In this document: positions 1-5,521 of the stretch, in pieces
Numbering within the stretch: position 1 is the stretch's first letter
How the letters are laid out: each line of letters starts with the position of its first letter
The notes under the pieces: generated by a model
What the model was told of the DNA's origin: nothing
What the model saw: only the letters and a program-made list of their open reading frames with translations
Databases searched by the model: none
Assembly: GCA_016195045.1 (NCBI GenBank)
Contig: JACQAJ010000024.1
Location: 1-8,125, forward strand
DNA length: 8,125 nt
From: Candidatus Azambacteria bacterium
Lineage (GTDB): Bacteria > Patescibacteriota > Minisyncoccia > GWC2-36-17 > JACQAJ01
Reading direction: 5' to 3'
Position numbers and translations under genes: made by a program

Positions 1-529
1 CTGAACCCTTGGCTGCTTCAAAATAATTTCGTTCTGAAAAACCAAAAGAAGAAGCCAGCCATTTCCCGGGAATATGCTTCACGATCAAATTAAATGATCG
101 AACCATATCATTAAATCTTTTTCGTTCAACACTAATTCTGTTTTCCGTACCTTCCAATTGCGCCATAAAAGTCTGAACAGTATTAATTGATTTTAATTCC
201 GGATAATTTTCCATCACTACGAGAAGTCGGCCCAGCGCTCCCTCTACTTGATTAGCCGCGGCTACTTTTTGATTAATTCCTTGCGCGCCCGCATAGCGAG
301 TTCGGGCTTCAGTAATATTACTAAACACCACTTGTTCTTGTTTCATCGCTCCCTTCACTGATTCCACCAAACCTGGGATCAAATCGAACCGCCGTTGATA
401 TTGGGTCTCCACTTGCGCCCACTGATTATCAATATTTTCATTGGCCGTTATCAATCTGTTATAGGTAAGCCAAACATACCCAACAACGATAATTACGACA
501 ACTCCCAAACCAATAAGTATTTTTTTCAT
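1..529 (-). CDS. LemA family protein, 3' end cut by window edge
   Basis: The reading frame runs from an ATG at 529 to the left edge without a stop, giving 176 codons, so only the last few C-terminal residues are missing. The product has one N-terminal membrane segment (about residues 4-20) followed by the helical LemA domain. Recognisable LemA signatures are DLIPGLVESVKG (about 40-51), LLVVMENYPELKS (about 97-109), GTENRISVERKRFND (about 120-134) and a C-terminal region ending GFSERNYFEAAKG. The family is a membrane-anchored coiled-helix protein of unclear function and is frequent in small-genome bacteria. No Shine-Dalgarno motif precedes the ATG. A TATAAT lies only 13 nt upstream. Family assignment is secure; the cellular role is not known from sequence. 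Confidence 0.9.
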   Translation of the reverse strand, partial: MKKILIGLGVVVIIVVGYVWLTYNRLITANENIDNQWAQVETQYQRRFDLIPGLVESVKGAMKQEQVVFSNITEARTRYAGAQGINQKVAAANQVEGALGRLLVVMENYPELKSINTVQTFMAQLEGTENRISVERKRFNDMVRSFNLIVKHIPGKWLASSFGFSERNYFEAAKGS

Positions 530-542
530 ATTTGTTATGTTT

Positions 543-548
543 ATTATA
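543..548 (-). promoter_or_regulatory. Possible -10 element for the lemA gene
   Basis: A perfect TATAAT reads on the minus strand 13 nt before the LemA ATG. Transcription starting about 7 nt downstream would give an almost leaderless mRNA, consistent with the lack of a ribosome binding site. No convincing -35 hexamer lies at 16-18 bp, and the region is so AT-rich that chance is a real alternative. Confidence 0.3.
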
Positions 549-568
549 TTAACTTTAAAATATTATTA

Positions 569-586
569 TGTTCAGTAGCTTGAACA
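569..586. other. Small hairpin between the broken toxin gene and lemA
   Basis: TGTTCA and TGAACA form a perfect 6-bp stem around a 6-nt loop in the 81-bp gap downstream of the toxin pseudogene. It could weakly terminate the toxin-antitoxin transcript before lemA, but no T-run follows on the minus strand, so the role is uncertain. Confidence 0.25.
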
Positions 587-610
587 CTACCAAAAAAGTA
601 TAGAGGAGTC

Positions 611-934
611 CTAAAATTTGTACAATCTATTCCACGACAAGATAATATTTTTTCTATCAGGAACACTGAGAATGCCGAGCTTGATCTTAATATCAGTTTT
701 ATTAAGACAAGCAATTTTTGATAATCTGATCCATGACTGAAGCAATAATCCAGACTGTTGCCAATCATTTATTTTAAAATCTCCCTTGCCTTTTCTTTCT
801 GTCATTGTAATTGGTGCTTAAACAATACCATCATCTCCGGTATCTAAAATAACAAGGGCTGGCCTTTGTTTTCTACTTCCATCAACTTGAGTAAATACGA
901 CTAAAACAATGTCGCCTAATTTATACTTGATCAT
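611..934 (-). pseudogene. PemK/MazF-family toxin, interrupted by an in-frame TAA
   Basis: Reading from the ATG at 934, one continuous frame of 107 codons encodes a MazF-like ribonuclease, except that codon 39 (818-820) is TAA. Before the stop lie the family's strand (about residues 6-14) and the conserved RPALVILD block with the catalytic-type Arg at residue 24. After the stop the same frame resumes with APIT, whose Thr-43 matches the second active-site position, then RKGKGDF, LLLQSWIRLSKIA and KIKLGILS, all typical of the family. A single T-to-A change (TTA to TAA) would explain the break. The gene overlaps the antitoxin gene upstream by 14 nt, the usual coupled arrangement. An ATG at 805 could allow restart, but the 64-residue fragment would lack the Arg. 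A sequencing or assembly error cannot be excluded. Confidence 0.85.
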
Positions 935-1124
935 AAATTGTATCGGATTTATGGTAAGATTTTAAAAATTTATTTTTTGAAGCATTGATCCATAAATTTT
1001 CATACTCACCAGTAATTTTAAGATAATTTAAAATCGTCTCGTATTCTTTACGAGGTAAAATGATTAAATCTTTTTCCAATAATAAATCTGTTGGAATAGT
1101 AATAGTATTAATATTTTTAATCAT
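921..1124 (-). CDS. Antitoxin partner of the adjacent PemK/MazF toxin
   Basis: This 67-residue protein begins with TITIPTDLLLEKDLIILPRKEYETIL (about residues 7-32, containing the IPRKEYE-type block), a dimerising N-terminal pattern common in small antitoxins. A variable linker leads to a C-terminal stretch rich in aromatic and basic residues, ending in FLKSYHKSDTIYDQV (about 53-67), which would be the toxin-binding tail. It sits directly upstream of the toxin frame and overlaps it by 14 nt, and a good promoter lies 32 nt before its ATG, so the pair forms an operon. Antitoxins of this type usually bind their own promoter; no operator was pinpointed. The frame is intact although the toxin is broken. 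Identification rests on this pattern and the context. Confidence 0.75.
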   Translation of the reverse strand: MIKNINTITIPTDLLLEKDLIILPRKEYETILNYLKITGEYENLWINASKNKFLKSYHKSDTIYDQV

Positions 1125-1155
1125 ATCATTTTAACTATAGCTATTTAATAATGAT

Positions 1156-1184
1156 ATTATAATATAACTAGCCCTTAATTTCAA
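1156..1184 (-). promoter_or_regulatory. Sigma-70-type promoter of the toxin-antitoxin pair
   Basis: On the minus strand TTGAAA (1179-1184) is followed after exactly 17 bp by TATAAT (1156-1161). The -35 hexamer lies inside the final codons of rplK. A transcript would start near 1149, giving a leader of about 25 nt to the antitoxin ATG. The pair can therefore be transcribed independently of the ribosomal operon. Confidence 0.65.
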
Positions 1185-1593
1185 TTCCCATATTGCGAGC
1201 CGTGCCGGCCAGGATTTTTTTAGCCGCCTCGAGATCATCGGCATTGAGATCGACCATCTTAATTTGAGCAATTTCAGTTAATTGGGCATCGGTTATCTGA
1301 CCAACTTTTTGTTTATTAGGAACACCCGAGCCCTTGGCGGCGCCAGCGGCTTTTCGGAGTAAATCGGAACTCAAAGGAGTTTTTAATTTAAACTCGAAAG
1401 TTCGATCTTCATAAACAGTAATTTCAGTCGGCAAAATTGAACCAATTTGGGCTTTAGTAACTTCATTAAATTGAGAAACAAATTGACCAATATTAACACC
1501 GTGTTGCCCCAAGGCGGGACCAATTGGCGGCGCTGGATTAGCCGTTCCAGCAGGAATATTTAATTTAAAAATTTTTTTAATTATTTTAGCCAC
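1168..1593 (-). CDS. rplK: 50S ribosomal protein L11
   Basis: This 141-residue protein has the full length of bacterial L11 (about 140-142). The N-terminal domain contains the Pro-rich NIPAGTANPAPPIGPALGQ segment (12-30) and HGVNIGQF (31-38), the region facing the GTPase centre and the thiostrepton site. The C-terminal RNA-binding domain carries TPLSSDLLRKAAGAAKGSG (72-90) and the closing KKILAGTARNMGIEIKG. L11 binds the 23S rRNA GTPase-associated region and helps factor-dependent steps. The start is GTG; an ATG 2 nt earlier is out of frame and stops after four codons. It follows nusG in the same direction across a 92-bp repeat-filled spacer. The usual next gene, rplA, is absent; a toxin-antitoxin module follows instead. 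Confidence 0.98.
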   Translation of the reverse strand: MAKIIKKIFKLNIPAGTANPAPPIGPALGQHGVNIGQFVSQFNEVTKAQIGSILPTEITVYEDRTFEFKLKTPLSSDLLRKAAGAAKGSGVPNKQKVGQITDAQLTEIAQIKMVDLNADDLEAAKKILAGTARNMGIEIKG

Positions 1594-1599
1594 ATAAAT

Positions 1600-1683
1600 T
1601 AGCTTGTAGCTTGTGGCTGGTAGCTTTTTAGGTTGTTAACTAACAAAGACCTAAGAAGCTACCAGCTACCAGCTAAAAAGCTC
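1600..1683. repeat. Heptamer-based inverted repeat between nusG and rplK
   Basis: The left half is a run of degenerate 7-mers on the plus strand (TAGCTTG, TAGCTTG, TGGCTGG, TAGCTTT). The right half is the complementary run (AAGCTAC, CAGCTAC, CAGCTAA). Arms 1608-1633 and 1649-1674 pair over 26 positions with one mismatch and two G-T pairs, leaving a 15-nt loop that can itself fold (TGTTA with TAACA). In the nusG-rplK mRNA this would be a long stable hairpin ending just before the rplK GTG. No T-run follows, so it is not a standard terminator; a processing site or attenuator is possible. Confidence 0.85.
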
Positions 1684-1685
1684 GT

Positions 1686-2231
1686 TTAAATCTTCTTTAC
1701 TTGTAAATAATCTAATTCAACTGACGTCTCGCGACCAAACATCTGTACCATTACCTTAATCTTCCCACGCTCTTCGTCAATATCAGAAATCTTGCCACTG
1801 AATTCTTTAAATGGTCCATCAATAACCTTAACTGTATCACCGACCAAAATTTCAATTTTATATTTCGGCTCTCCAATTTCCATCTTTCCCAAAAGTTCCT
1901 TAATTTCTGCTGGAGAAATTGGAGTCGGAATTATCCCCATCCCAATAAAACCAGTTACTCTTGGAGTATTCCGAACCACATACCACGACTCATCTGTCAC
2001 AATCATTTCTACTAAAACATAGCCGGGATAAATTTTTTCTTCAATAACTTCTCTCTTACCTCCTTTAATTTTAATTTTCTTTTCTTTTGGTACTAAGACA
2101 TTAAAAATTTTATCTTCCATGGCCATCGACTCAATTCGTTTTTTTAAATTATTTAAAACAGCATCCTCATAGCCAGCATAAGTATGAAGAACGTACCAAT
2201 TTCTACTTTGTTCTAATATTTGTTTAGCCAC
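1686..2231 (-). CDS. nusG: Transcription termination/antitermination protein NusG
   Basis: This 181-residue protein matches the usual NusG length. The NGN domain (about 10-110) has NWYVLHTYAGYEDAV (11-25) and YPGYVLVEM (68-76), followed by RNTPRVTGFIG (87-97). The C-terminal KOW domain (about 128-181) contains GDTVKVIDGPFKEFSGKI (131-148). NusG binds the RNA polymerase clamp to support processivity and couples to ribosomal S10 or Rho through its KOW domain. The start is GTG (GTG GCT AAA), like its neighbour rplK, with no Shine-Dalgarno motif upstream. It lies between secE and rplK in the conserved secE-nusG-rplK order, with 77 bp to secE and 92 bp to rplK, both spacers filled by heptamer repeats. 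Confidence 0.98.
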   Translation of the reverse strand: MAKQILEQSRNWYVLHTYAGYEDAVLNNLKKRIESMAMEDKIFNVLVPKEKKIKIKGGKREVIEEKIYPGYVLVEMIVTDESWYVVRNTPRVTGFIGMGIIPTPISPAEIKELLGKMEIGEPKYKIEILVGDTVKVIDGPFKEFSGKISDIDEERGKIKVMVQMFGRETSVELDYLQVKKI

Positions 2232-2239
2232 AGATTTAA

Positions 2240-2310
2240 AATATGGAATATAGAATGCATAATATAGAATGTAAATTTAAAATTCATATTCCATATTCTA
2301 TATTCTGTTT
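2240..2310. repeat. Heptamer-based inverted repeat between secE and nusG
   Basis: Plus-strand words of period 7 (AATATGG, AATATAG, AATGCAT, AATATAG) are followed by complementary words (TTCATAT, TCCATAT, TCTATAT). A perfect 11-bp inverted pair lies at 2246-2256 and 2295-2305. The run fills the whole secE-nusG spacer up to the secE stop codon. It resembles the spacer element between nusG and rplK in design but not in word sequence. Confidence 0.75.
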
Positions 2311-2503
2311 AAGCAATTGAAAGATTAATTAAATATTGAATTAGAAAATCCAGACCACCAAAAAATACAGCAAAGACCAAGCTTAAACCGATGATAATAA
2401 TCGTATATTTCTTAGTTTCATTTTTGGTTGGCCAAGTAACTTTTATCAGTTCAATTTTAACCTCTTTAAAAAATTCCCAAATTTTTTTGTGAAGACTTGT
2501 CAT
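2309..2503 (-). CDS. secE: Preprotein translocase subunit SecE
   Basis: This 64-residue protein is the short, single-helix form of SecE seen in most bacteria outside the enterics. A cytoplasmic amphipathic segment (about 5-20) leads into the signature KVTWPTKNET (21-30), and one membrane helix spans about 34-57. SecE clamps the SecY halves in the SecYEG protein-export channel. It is the first gene of the secE-nusG-rplK group. The ATG at 2503 is the only sensible start and has no ribosome binding site. The 223-bp region upstream, down to the murB stop, carries several hairpins and a candidate promoter. Confidence 0.95.
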   Translation of the reverse strand: MTSLHKKIWEFFKEVKIELIKVTWPTKNETKKYTIIIIGLSLVFAVFFGGLDFLIQYLINLSIA

Positions 2504-2535
2504 AGGATTAGGTTATAGATATTAATATTTTCAAA

Positions 2536-2562
2536 GCAGAACTTCAGTACCCTCAGTTCTGC
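2536..2562. other. Hairpin in the secE leader
   Basis: GCAGAACT and AGTTCTGC form a perfect 8-bp stem with an 11-nt loop, 33 nt upstream of the secE ATG. On the minus strand it is followed by TTTGAAAATATT rather than a pure T-run, so it is more likely a leader structure than a strong terminator. Confidence 0.5.
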
Positions 2563-2564
2563 AT

Positions 2565-2603
2565 AATAATGTGTAACAAAATCAAAGATTTTGACAAATT
2601 ATT
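2565..2603. other. Second hairpin in the secE leader
   Basis: The perfect 7-bp stem CAAAATC/GATTTTG (2577-2583 with 2587-2593, loop AAA) is extended outward by TGT/ACA and AATAAT/ATTATT across small bulges. This gives about 16 paired bases in total. It lies between the terminator-like hairpin at 2610-2623 and the hairpin at 2536-2562, so the secE leader would hold three stems in a row. Confidence 0.45.
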
Positions 2604-2623
2604 AAAAAACCGCCTTGAAGCGG
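2604..2623 (-). terminator. Short intrinsic-terminator-like hairpin downstream of murB
   Basis: On the minus strand CCGC, a 6-nt loop TTCAAG and GCGG are followed directly by six T residues. The stem is only 4 bp but pure G-C. It lies 104 nt after the murB stop and could end murB transcripts. It also sits immediately after the candidate secE promoter, so a transcript starting there would carry it at its very 5' end. Confidence 0.5.
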
Positions 2624-2635
2624 AAATTTAATAAT

Positions 2636-2666
2636 ATTATATTAAACGCTAATTTTTTATTGTCAA
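2636..2666 (-). promoter_or_regulatory. Candidate promoter of secE-nusG-rplK
   Basis: A perfect TTGACA (2661-2666) is followed by TATAAT (2636-2641) at a long 19-bp spacing, or by TAATAT (2639-2644) at 16 bp. The transcript would start near 2629 and have a leader of about 125 nt containing the hairpins described. The perfect -35 hexamer makes this credible, but the spacing is not ideal. Confidence 0.45.
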
Positions 2667-2693
2667 TAGTTCAAAAATTTTTAATTATAAATT

Positions 2694-2727
2694 AATCTGA
2701 AATCTAAAATTCAAAATTGAGAATTCT
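2694..2727. repeat. Heptamer word run abutting the murB stop codon
   Basis: Four successive 7-mers AAATCTA, AAATTCA, AAATTGA and GAATTCT (2700-2727) run up to the murB stop, preceded by a related partial word. It is another degenerate 7-bp tandem word in a spacer. It is short and AT-rich, so chance contributes more here than at the longer arrays. Confidence 0.45.
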
Positions 2728-3704
2728 TATTTTACATACTGAACCTCTTCTTCAATGATAATCCCAAAATGCTTTTTGACTCGATTCTTTAAAAGATTGG
2801 CCAGGATAACAACGTCTTTGGCTCGGCCTTTTCCTTCATGGTACAATAAATTACCATGATGACTAGCCACGATAACACCTCCCTGTTTTAAACCTCGAGC
2901 ACCGACTGTTTCCAAAAGATGCCCGACAGGAATTTTTCCGAATATCACTTTATTACTATCAATTTTTGACAGCAATTTTTTTCTGATTTTTTCCAAACCA
3001 ATATCTTTGATAACAATATTTTTAAAAAAACTCCCGGGACATAATAATCCTGGTTGATATTTTTTCTCCCGCAGTTTAATAATATCTTGGGAAATTTTTA
3101 AAAGTTCTTTAGCTTCTTTCTTTGGACAAATAAATTCCACCCCGACAATAATTAAATTTTTCTGACTTTTAAAGAGACTATTTCGGTATTGAAACCGGCA
3201 GTTTTTTTTTGAGAGCCATTTAAAAACTTTGCCGTCAAAAATTCTGACCCTCGATAAACAATCTTTAATCTCCTGGCCGTAAGCGCCGGCGGAACCATAG
3301 ATCGCCCCGCCAATCGTCCCGGGAATACCGGCCATCTTTTCCAAGCCAGCCAAGCCTAACTTATCAAGATTAAGAATCGTATTTAATAAATTATTACCGG
3401 CGCCAATAAAAATTTTATTATCTTGAACAATGAAATCTGTTATCTGATTTTTGATAATCAAACCATCAAAACCAAGATCATCAGGAATTAAATTAGAACC
3501 ATCGCCAATGATGTACCATTTTAATTTTAATTGTTGAGCTAAAAAAATCGCTTCCACTAATTCTGTTTCTTTTTTAACCACCAAAAAATACCGCGCCAAA
3601 CCGCCAATTTTCATGGTGGTTATCTTTTTAAAAGAATAATTAACTTTTAATCCTTTAAAATTTTTTTTGAGGGATTTATTGATCTCTGAATTTGTTATCA
3701 TCAT
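2727..3704 (-). CDS. murB: UDP-N-acetylenolpyruvoylglucosamine reductase MurB
   Basis: This 325-residue protein performs the second committed step of peptidoglycan precursor synthesis, reducing UDP-GlcNAc-enolpyruvate to UDP-MurNAc with NADPH and bound FAD. The N-terminal FAD domain shows TTMKIGG (29-35), IIGDGSNL (65-72) and AGIPGTIGGAIYGSAGAYG (125-143). The substrate side shows FQYRNSLFK (171-179) with the conserved Arg-174. The proton-donating Ser-225 lies in CPGSFFKN (222-229), and the C-terminal acidic catalytic region is IIEEEVQYV (316-324). The family's usual Pro after GSFFKN is Ile here. Two ATGs (3704, 3701) could start it. A promoter lies about 93 bp upstream, and a short terminator-like hairpin follows 104 nt after the stop. 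Presence of murB implies the cell makes its own wall precursors. Confidence 0.97.
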   Translation of the reverse strand: MMITNSEINKSLKKNFKGLKVNYSFKKITTMKIGGLARYFLVVKKETELVEAIFLAQQLKLKWYIIGDGSNLIPDDLGFDGLIIKNQITDFIVQDNKIFIGAGNNLLNTILNLDKLGLAGLEKMAGIPGTIGGAIYGSAGAYGQEIKDCLSRVRIFDGKVFKWLSKKNCRFQYRNSLFKSQKNLIIVGVEFICPKKEAKELLKISQDIIKLREKKYQPGLLCPGSFFKNIVIKDIGLEKIRKKLLSKIDSNKVIFGKIPVGHLLETVGARGLKQGGVIVASHHGNLLYHEGKGRAKDVVILANLLKNRVKKHFGIIIEEEVQYVK

Positions 3705-3743
3705 ATAGTAACAGAACTAATATATTTCATCAATTTATATATC

Positions 3744-3791
3744 TAACCCCCACACTCAGTAGATTTTCTCATATTAGACGTGAGGGGGGTA
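3744..3791. other. C/G-rich stem in the murB leader
   Basis: TAACCCCCACAC (3744-3755) pairs with GTGAGGGGGGTA (3780-3791) at 10 of 12 positions around a 24-nt loop. It lies just downstream of the predicted murB start of transcription, so it would form the 5' end of the murB mRNA. The C/G tracts stand out in an AT-rich spacer. I do not recognise it as a known riboswitch. Confidence 0.45.
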
Positions 3792-3796
3792 CATCT

Positions 3797-3825
3797 ATCT
3801 TATATAGATATCGTATTATTGACAA
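3797..3825 (-). promoter_or_regulatory. Candidate murB promoter
   Basis: On the minus strand TTGTCA (3820-3825) and TAAGAT (3797-3802) are separated by exactly 17 bp. A start near 3790 would give a leader of about 86 nt. The -35 hexamer overlaps a 6-bp inverted repeat (TGACAA 3820-3825 with TTGTCA 3834-3839) that joins it to the edge of the 44-bp palindrome, so a protein bound there could influence this promoter. Confidence 0.5.
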
Positions 3826-3831
3826 CAATCG

Positions 3832-3875
3832 TATTGTCACCTAAATCAGACGGCCGTCTGATTTAGGTGACAATA
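3832..3875. repeat. Perfect 44-bp palindrome between murB and the DUF1653 gene
   Basis: Positions 3832-3853 are the exact reverse complement of 3854-3875, with no loop. The centre is GACGGCCGTC and the arms run outward through TCACC/GGTGA to TATTG/CAATA. No T-run flanks it on either side. It lies in a divergent gap, where a terminator is not obviously needed, immediately upstream of the murB -35. An operator for a dimeric regulator, an insulating terminator or a mobile repeat are all possible. A related palindrome occurs at 7912-7951. Confidence 0.95.
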
Positions 3876-3943
3876 ATAATTCGGCCTAATTTTAGAATAA
3901 CCCGTTATTGTAATAACATATCATGGCGTGATAACATGTCATT

Positions 3944-4297
3944 ATGTTCAAAATTCCGACAAAATTTCCCGAGCTGAGTTTTTATTATCATTACAAACAT
4001 AATCCCGAAAGGGGAGTCCGAGACTATGCCTACGAAATTATTGGTCTAGGATTTCACAGCGAAGATGATTGTCGTCCAGAAGATAGTTGTCTGGTAATAT
4101 ATCGCCCATTGTATGTAGAAGCACGTCCATATCGGGCTTCTTTACAACTGGGGATACCAACGACTGACCTTCGACCCGTTGATATGTTTACGGAGAATGT
4201 CGTCAAAGATGGTCAAACCCTCCCTCGCTTCCAAAAAATCACGGACCAAAATATTATTGATCAATTGAGGATAGCGAAAAAGGAAATGTATGGATAA
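3944..4297 (+). CDS. DUF1653 domain protein
   Basis: This 117-residue protein is the only plus-strand gene. It carries the DUF1653 pattern in order: YYHYKHN (14-20), YAYEIIGLGFHSED (28-41), LVIYRPLY (50-57), LRPVDMFTENV (76-86) and PRFQKI (94-99). The domain is usually found in small stand-alone proteins of around 70-80 residues and has no established function. This copy is longer because of extra loops (about 21-27, 42-48 and 58-75) and a helical tail. There is no signal peptide or membrane segment, so it is presumably cytoplasmic. The ATG has no ribosome binding site, and no good promoter was found. It is convergent with the thioredoxin gene and ends at a shared terminator. Domain call confident, role unknown. 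Confidence 0.85.
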   Translation: MFKIPTKFPELSFYYHYKHNPERGVRDYAYEIIGLGFHSEDDCRPEDSCLVIYRPLYVEARPYRASLQLGIPTTDLRPVDMFTENVVKDGQTLPRFQKITDQNIIDQLRIAKKEMYG

Positions 4298-4307
4298 TTA
4301 AAGATTA

Positions 4308-4339
4308 ACAAGGTTTCGTCTTACAAGGCGAAACCTTGT
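4308..4339. terminator. Bidirectional terminator between convergent genes
   Basis: ACAAGGTTTCG (4308-4318) and its exact complement (4329-4339) form an 11-bp stem with a 10-nt loop. It sits in the 51-bp gap between two converging stop codons, the expected place for a shared terminator. The minus-strand side is followed by a T-containing TTAATCTTTAATT; the plus-strand side starts AAAA and then has few T residues. Termination is likely better for the leftward transcript. Confidence 0.75.
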
Positions 4340-4348
4340 AAAACCTTT

Positions 4349-5521
4349 CTATCCAAACGTAAAAGCGAAGGCCTTAAGTCCGGGTTTTTGAATTATAAGT
4401 TTGAGAATATGATTTTCCGATTGATTACCTTGAATAATTTTGTACAGACGAGCCTCTTTCATTTTCACAAGACTCTTGCCATCAGAAGTCTTAATGATAT
4501 CCGAGCCCGCCTCGGCGCCAAGCGATTTTCCATCAAGAAAAACTTCCACGATACTTTCTTGACCAGACTCCGCGACCAAGAAAACATCTTTGGCGGTGTA
4601 ATTATAAACAATACTGGCATTAGCAGAATTGTTTTGAGCAAATTCAGAAGTTACCTGCCAACCATCATTGGGAAAAAGAAAATTCTTTTGTTGGGTATTC
4701 CGGGCCGAACCAAAATAAGTTTCCGGGCTTATCTGAGCTCGATCTGATATCGAAATTTCTTTAGTGACTGATTGATTAATGGTTCCGGCCTCATTCAAAA
4801 CGGCCAATCTTTCTTTAAGAGCCTCTTGAATTTTTTGCTCAGTCTCTTCATAGCCACCTTCTCCAATATGATCATAGGTCACATAGCCATCAATGTCGAT
4901 TAAATACTTCCGTGGCCAATAGCGGTTTTTGTAGGCCGTCCAGGTGGAATAATCATTATCAAGGACCACGGGAAATTTTATTCCAAATTTTTCCACCGCC
5001 GCTTTAACATTGTCATATTTTTTTTCAAATTCAAATTCTGGTGTATGGACTCCAATAATCACCAGACCTTGATCCTGATATTTTTTATACCAGGCATTGA
5101 GATACGGCGTGGTTCGCTGACAATTGATACAACTGTAAGTCCAAAAATCAATTAAAATAACTTTTTTGCCAATCAATTCATTGACCGTAATTGGTTTTCC
5201 ATCGGTGTTAATAAAACCGTCCGGGGTCGTAATCTCTTTGGCTAATTCATAGTGTTTTGATTTTGTCTCAGTTGAGTCTGTTAACGGGTTAACAAATTGG
5301 CGAGTTGAGGATGAAGTCTGTGTTGATTGTGTCACACTCGAATTGTTTCCTTGTTCTTTTGTTTTCTTGATTTCTTGATTTCTTGATTGATCAATCCGTG
5401 AATTAACCGTGACTCCTTGACCTGGTTGAGCCCTTTTAACAGTATTTGAATCAATAAAATAGATCGCGCCAACAATCAGCGCTACAACAACAATTAAAAT
5501 GTAGGGTTTAAAAGAAGTCAT
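4349..5521 (-). CDS. Membrane-anchored thioredoxin with DipZ-type C-terminal domain
   Basis: The 390 residues fall into four parts: a short cytoplasmic start and membrane anchor (about 6-23); a Ser/Thr/Gln/Asn-rich linker (about 24-90); a TlpA/DipZ-like thioredoxin domain (about 91-240); and a beta-rich C-terminal domain (about 260-390). The active site is WTYSCINCQRTTPYL (127-141), with Cys-131 and Cys-134. The cis-Pro side is WPRKYLID (202-209). The last domain begins SPETYFGSARN (265-275), the pattern of the thioredoxin-like C-terminal domain found in DipZ. It should face the cell exterior and reduce or isomerise thiols there, receiving electrons from the CcdA protein encoded immediately upstream. 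The two genes abut exactly (TAA then ATG), implying coupled translation. In actinobacterial DipZ these parts are fused. Confidence 0.9.
   Translation of the reverse strand: MTSFKPYILIVVVALIVGAIYFIDSNTVKRAQPGQGVTVNSRIDQSRNQEIKKTKEQGNNSSVTQSTQTSSSTRQFVNPLTDSTETKSKHYELAKEITTPDGFINTDGKPITVNELIGKKVILIDFWTYSCINCQRTTPYLNAWYKKYQDQGLVIIGVHTPEFEFEKKYDNVKAAVEKFGIKFPVVLDNDYSTWTAYKNRYWPRKYLIDIDGYVTYDHIGEGGYEETEQKIQEALKERLAVLNEAGTINQSVTKEISISDRAQISPETYFGSARNTQQKNFLFPNDGWQVTSEFAQNNSANASIVYNYTAKDVFLVAESGQESIVEVFLDGKSLGAEAGSDIIKTSDGKSLVKMKEARLYKIIQGNQSENHILKLIIQKPGLKAFAFTFG

Noticed and set aside
395..583. Plus-strand open frame of 62 codons.
   Set aside because: It lies mostly antisense to lemA, which has clear family motifs, and has no recognisable content.
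544..768. Minus-strand open frame of 74 codons.
   Set aside because: It is a shifted frame over the MazF-like sequence, whose true frame is recognisable from 934 to 611.
818..820. The stop inside the toxin as evidence of a changed genetic code.
   Set aside because: The codon is TAA. The known Patescibacteria recoding concerns TGA, and TAA is used as a normal terminator by neighbouring genes.
1792..2022. Plus-strand open frame of 76 codons.
   Set aside because: Antisense shadow of nusG.
3744..3791. The murB leader stem as a known riboswitch.
   Set aside because: I could match it to no riboswitch consensus; only a mismatched C/G stem with a long loop is visible.
3832..3875. The palindrome as a Xer/dif or phage attachment site.
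   Set aside because: dif sites have two 11-bp arms around a 6-bp centre with specific sequence, and no recombinase or phage gene is present here.
4388..4747. Plus-strand open frame of 119 codons.
   Set aside because: Antisense shadow of the thioredoxin gene's conserved C-terminal domain.
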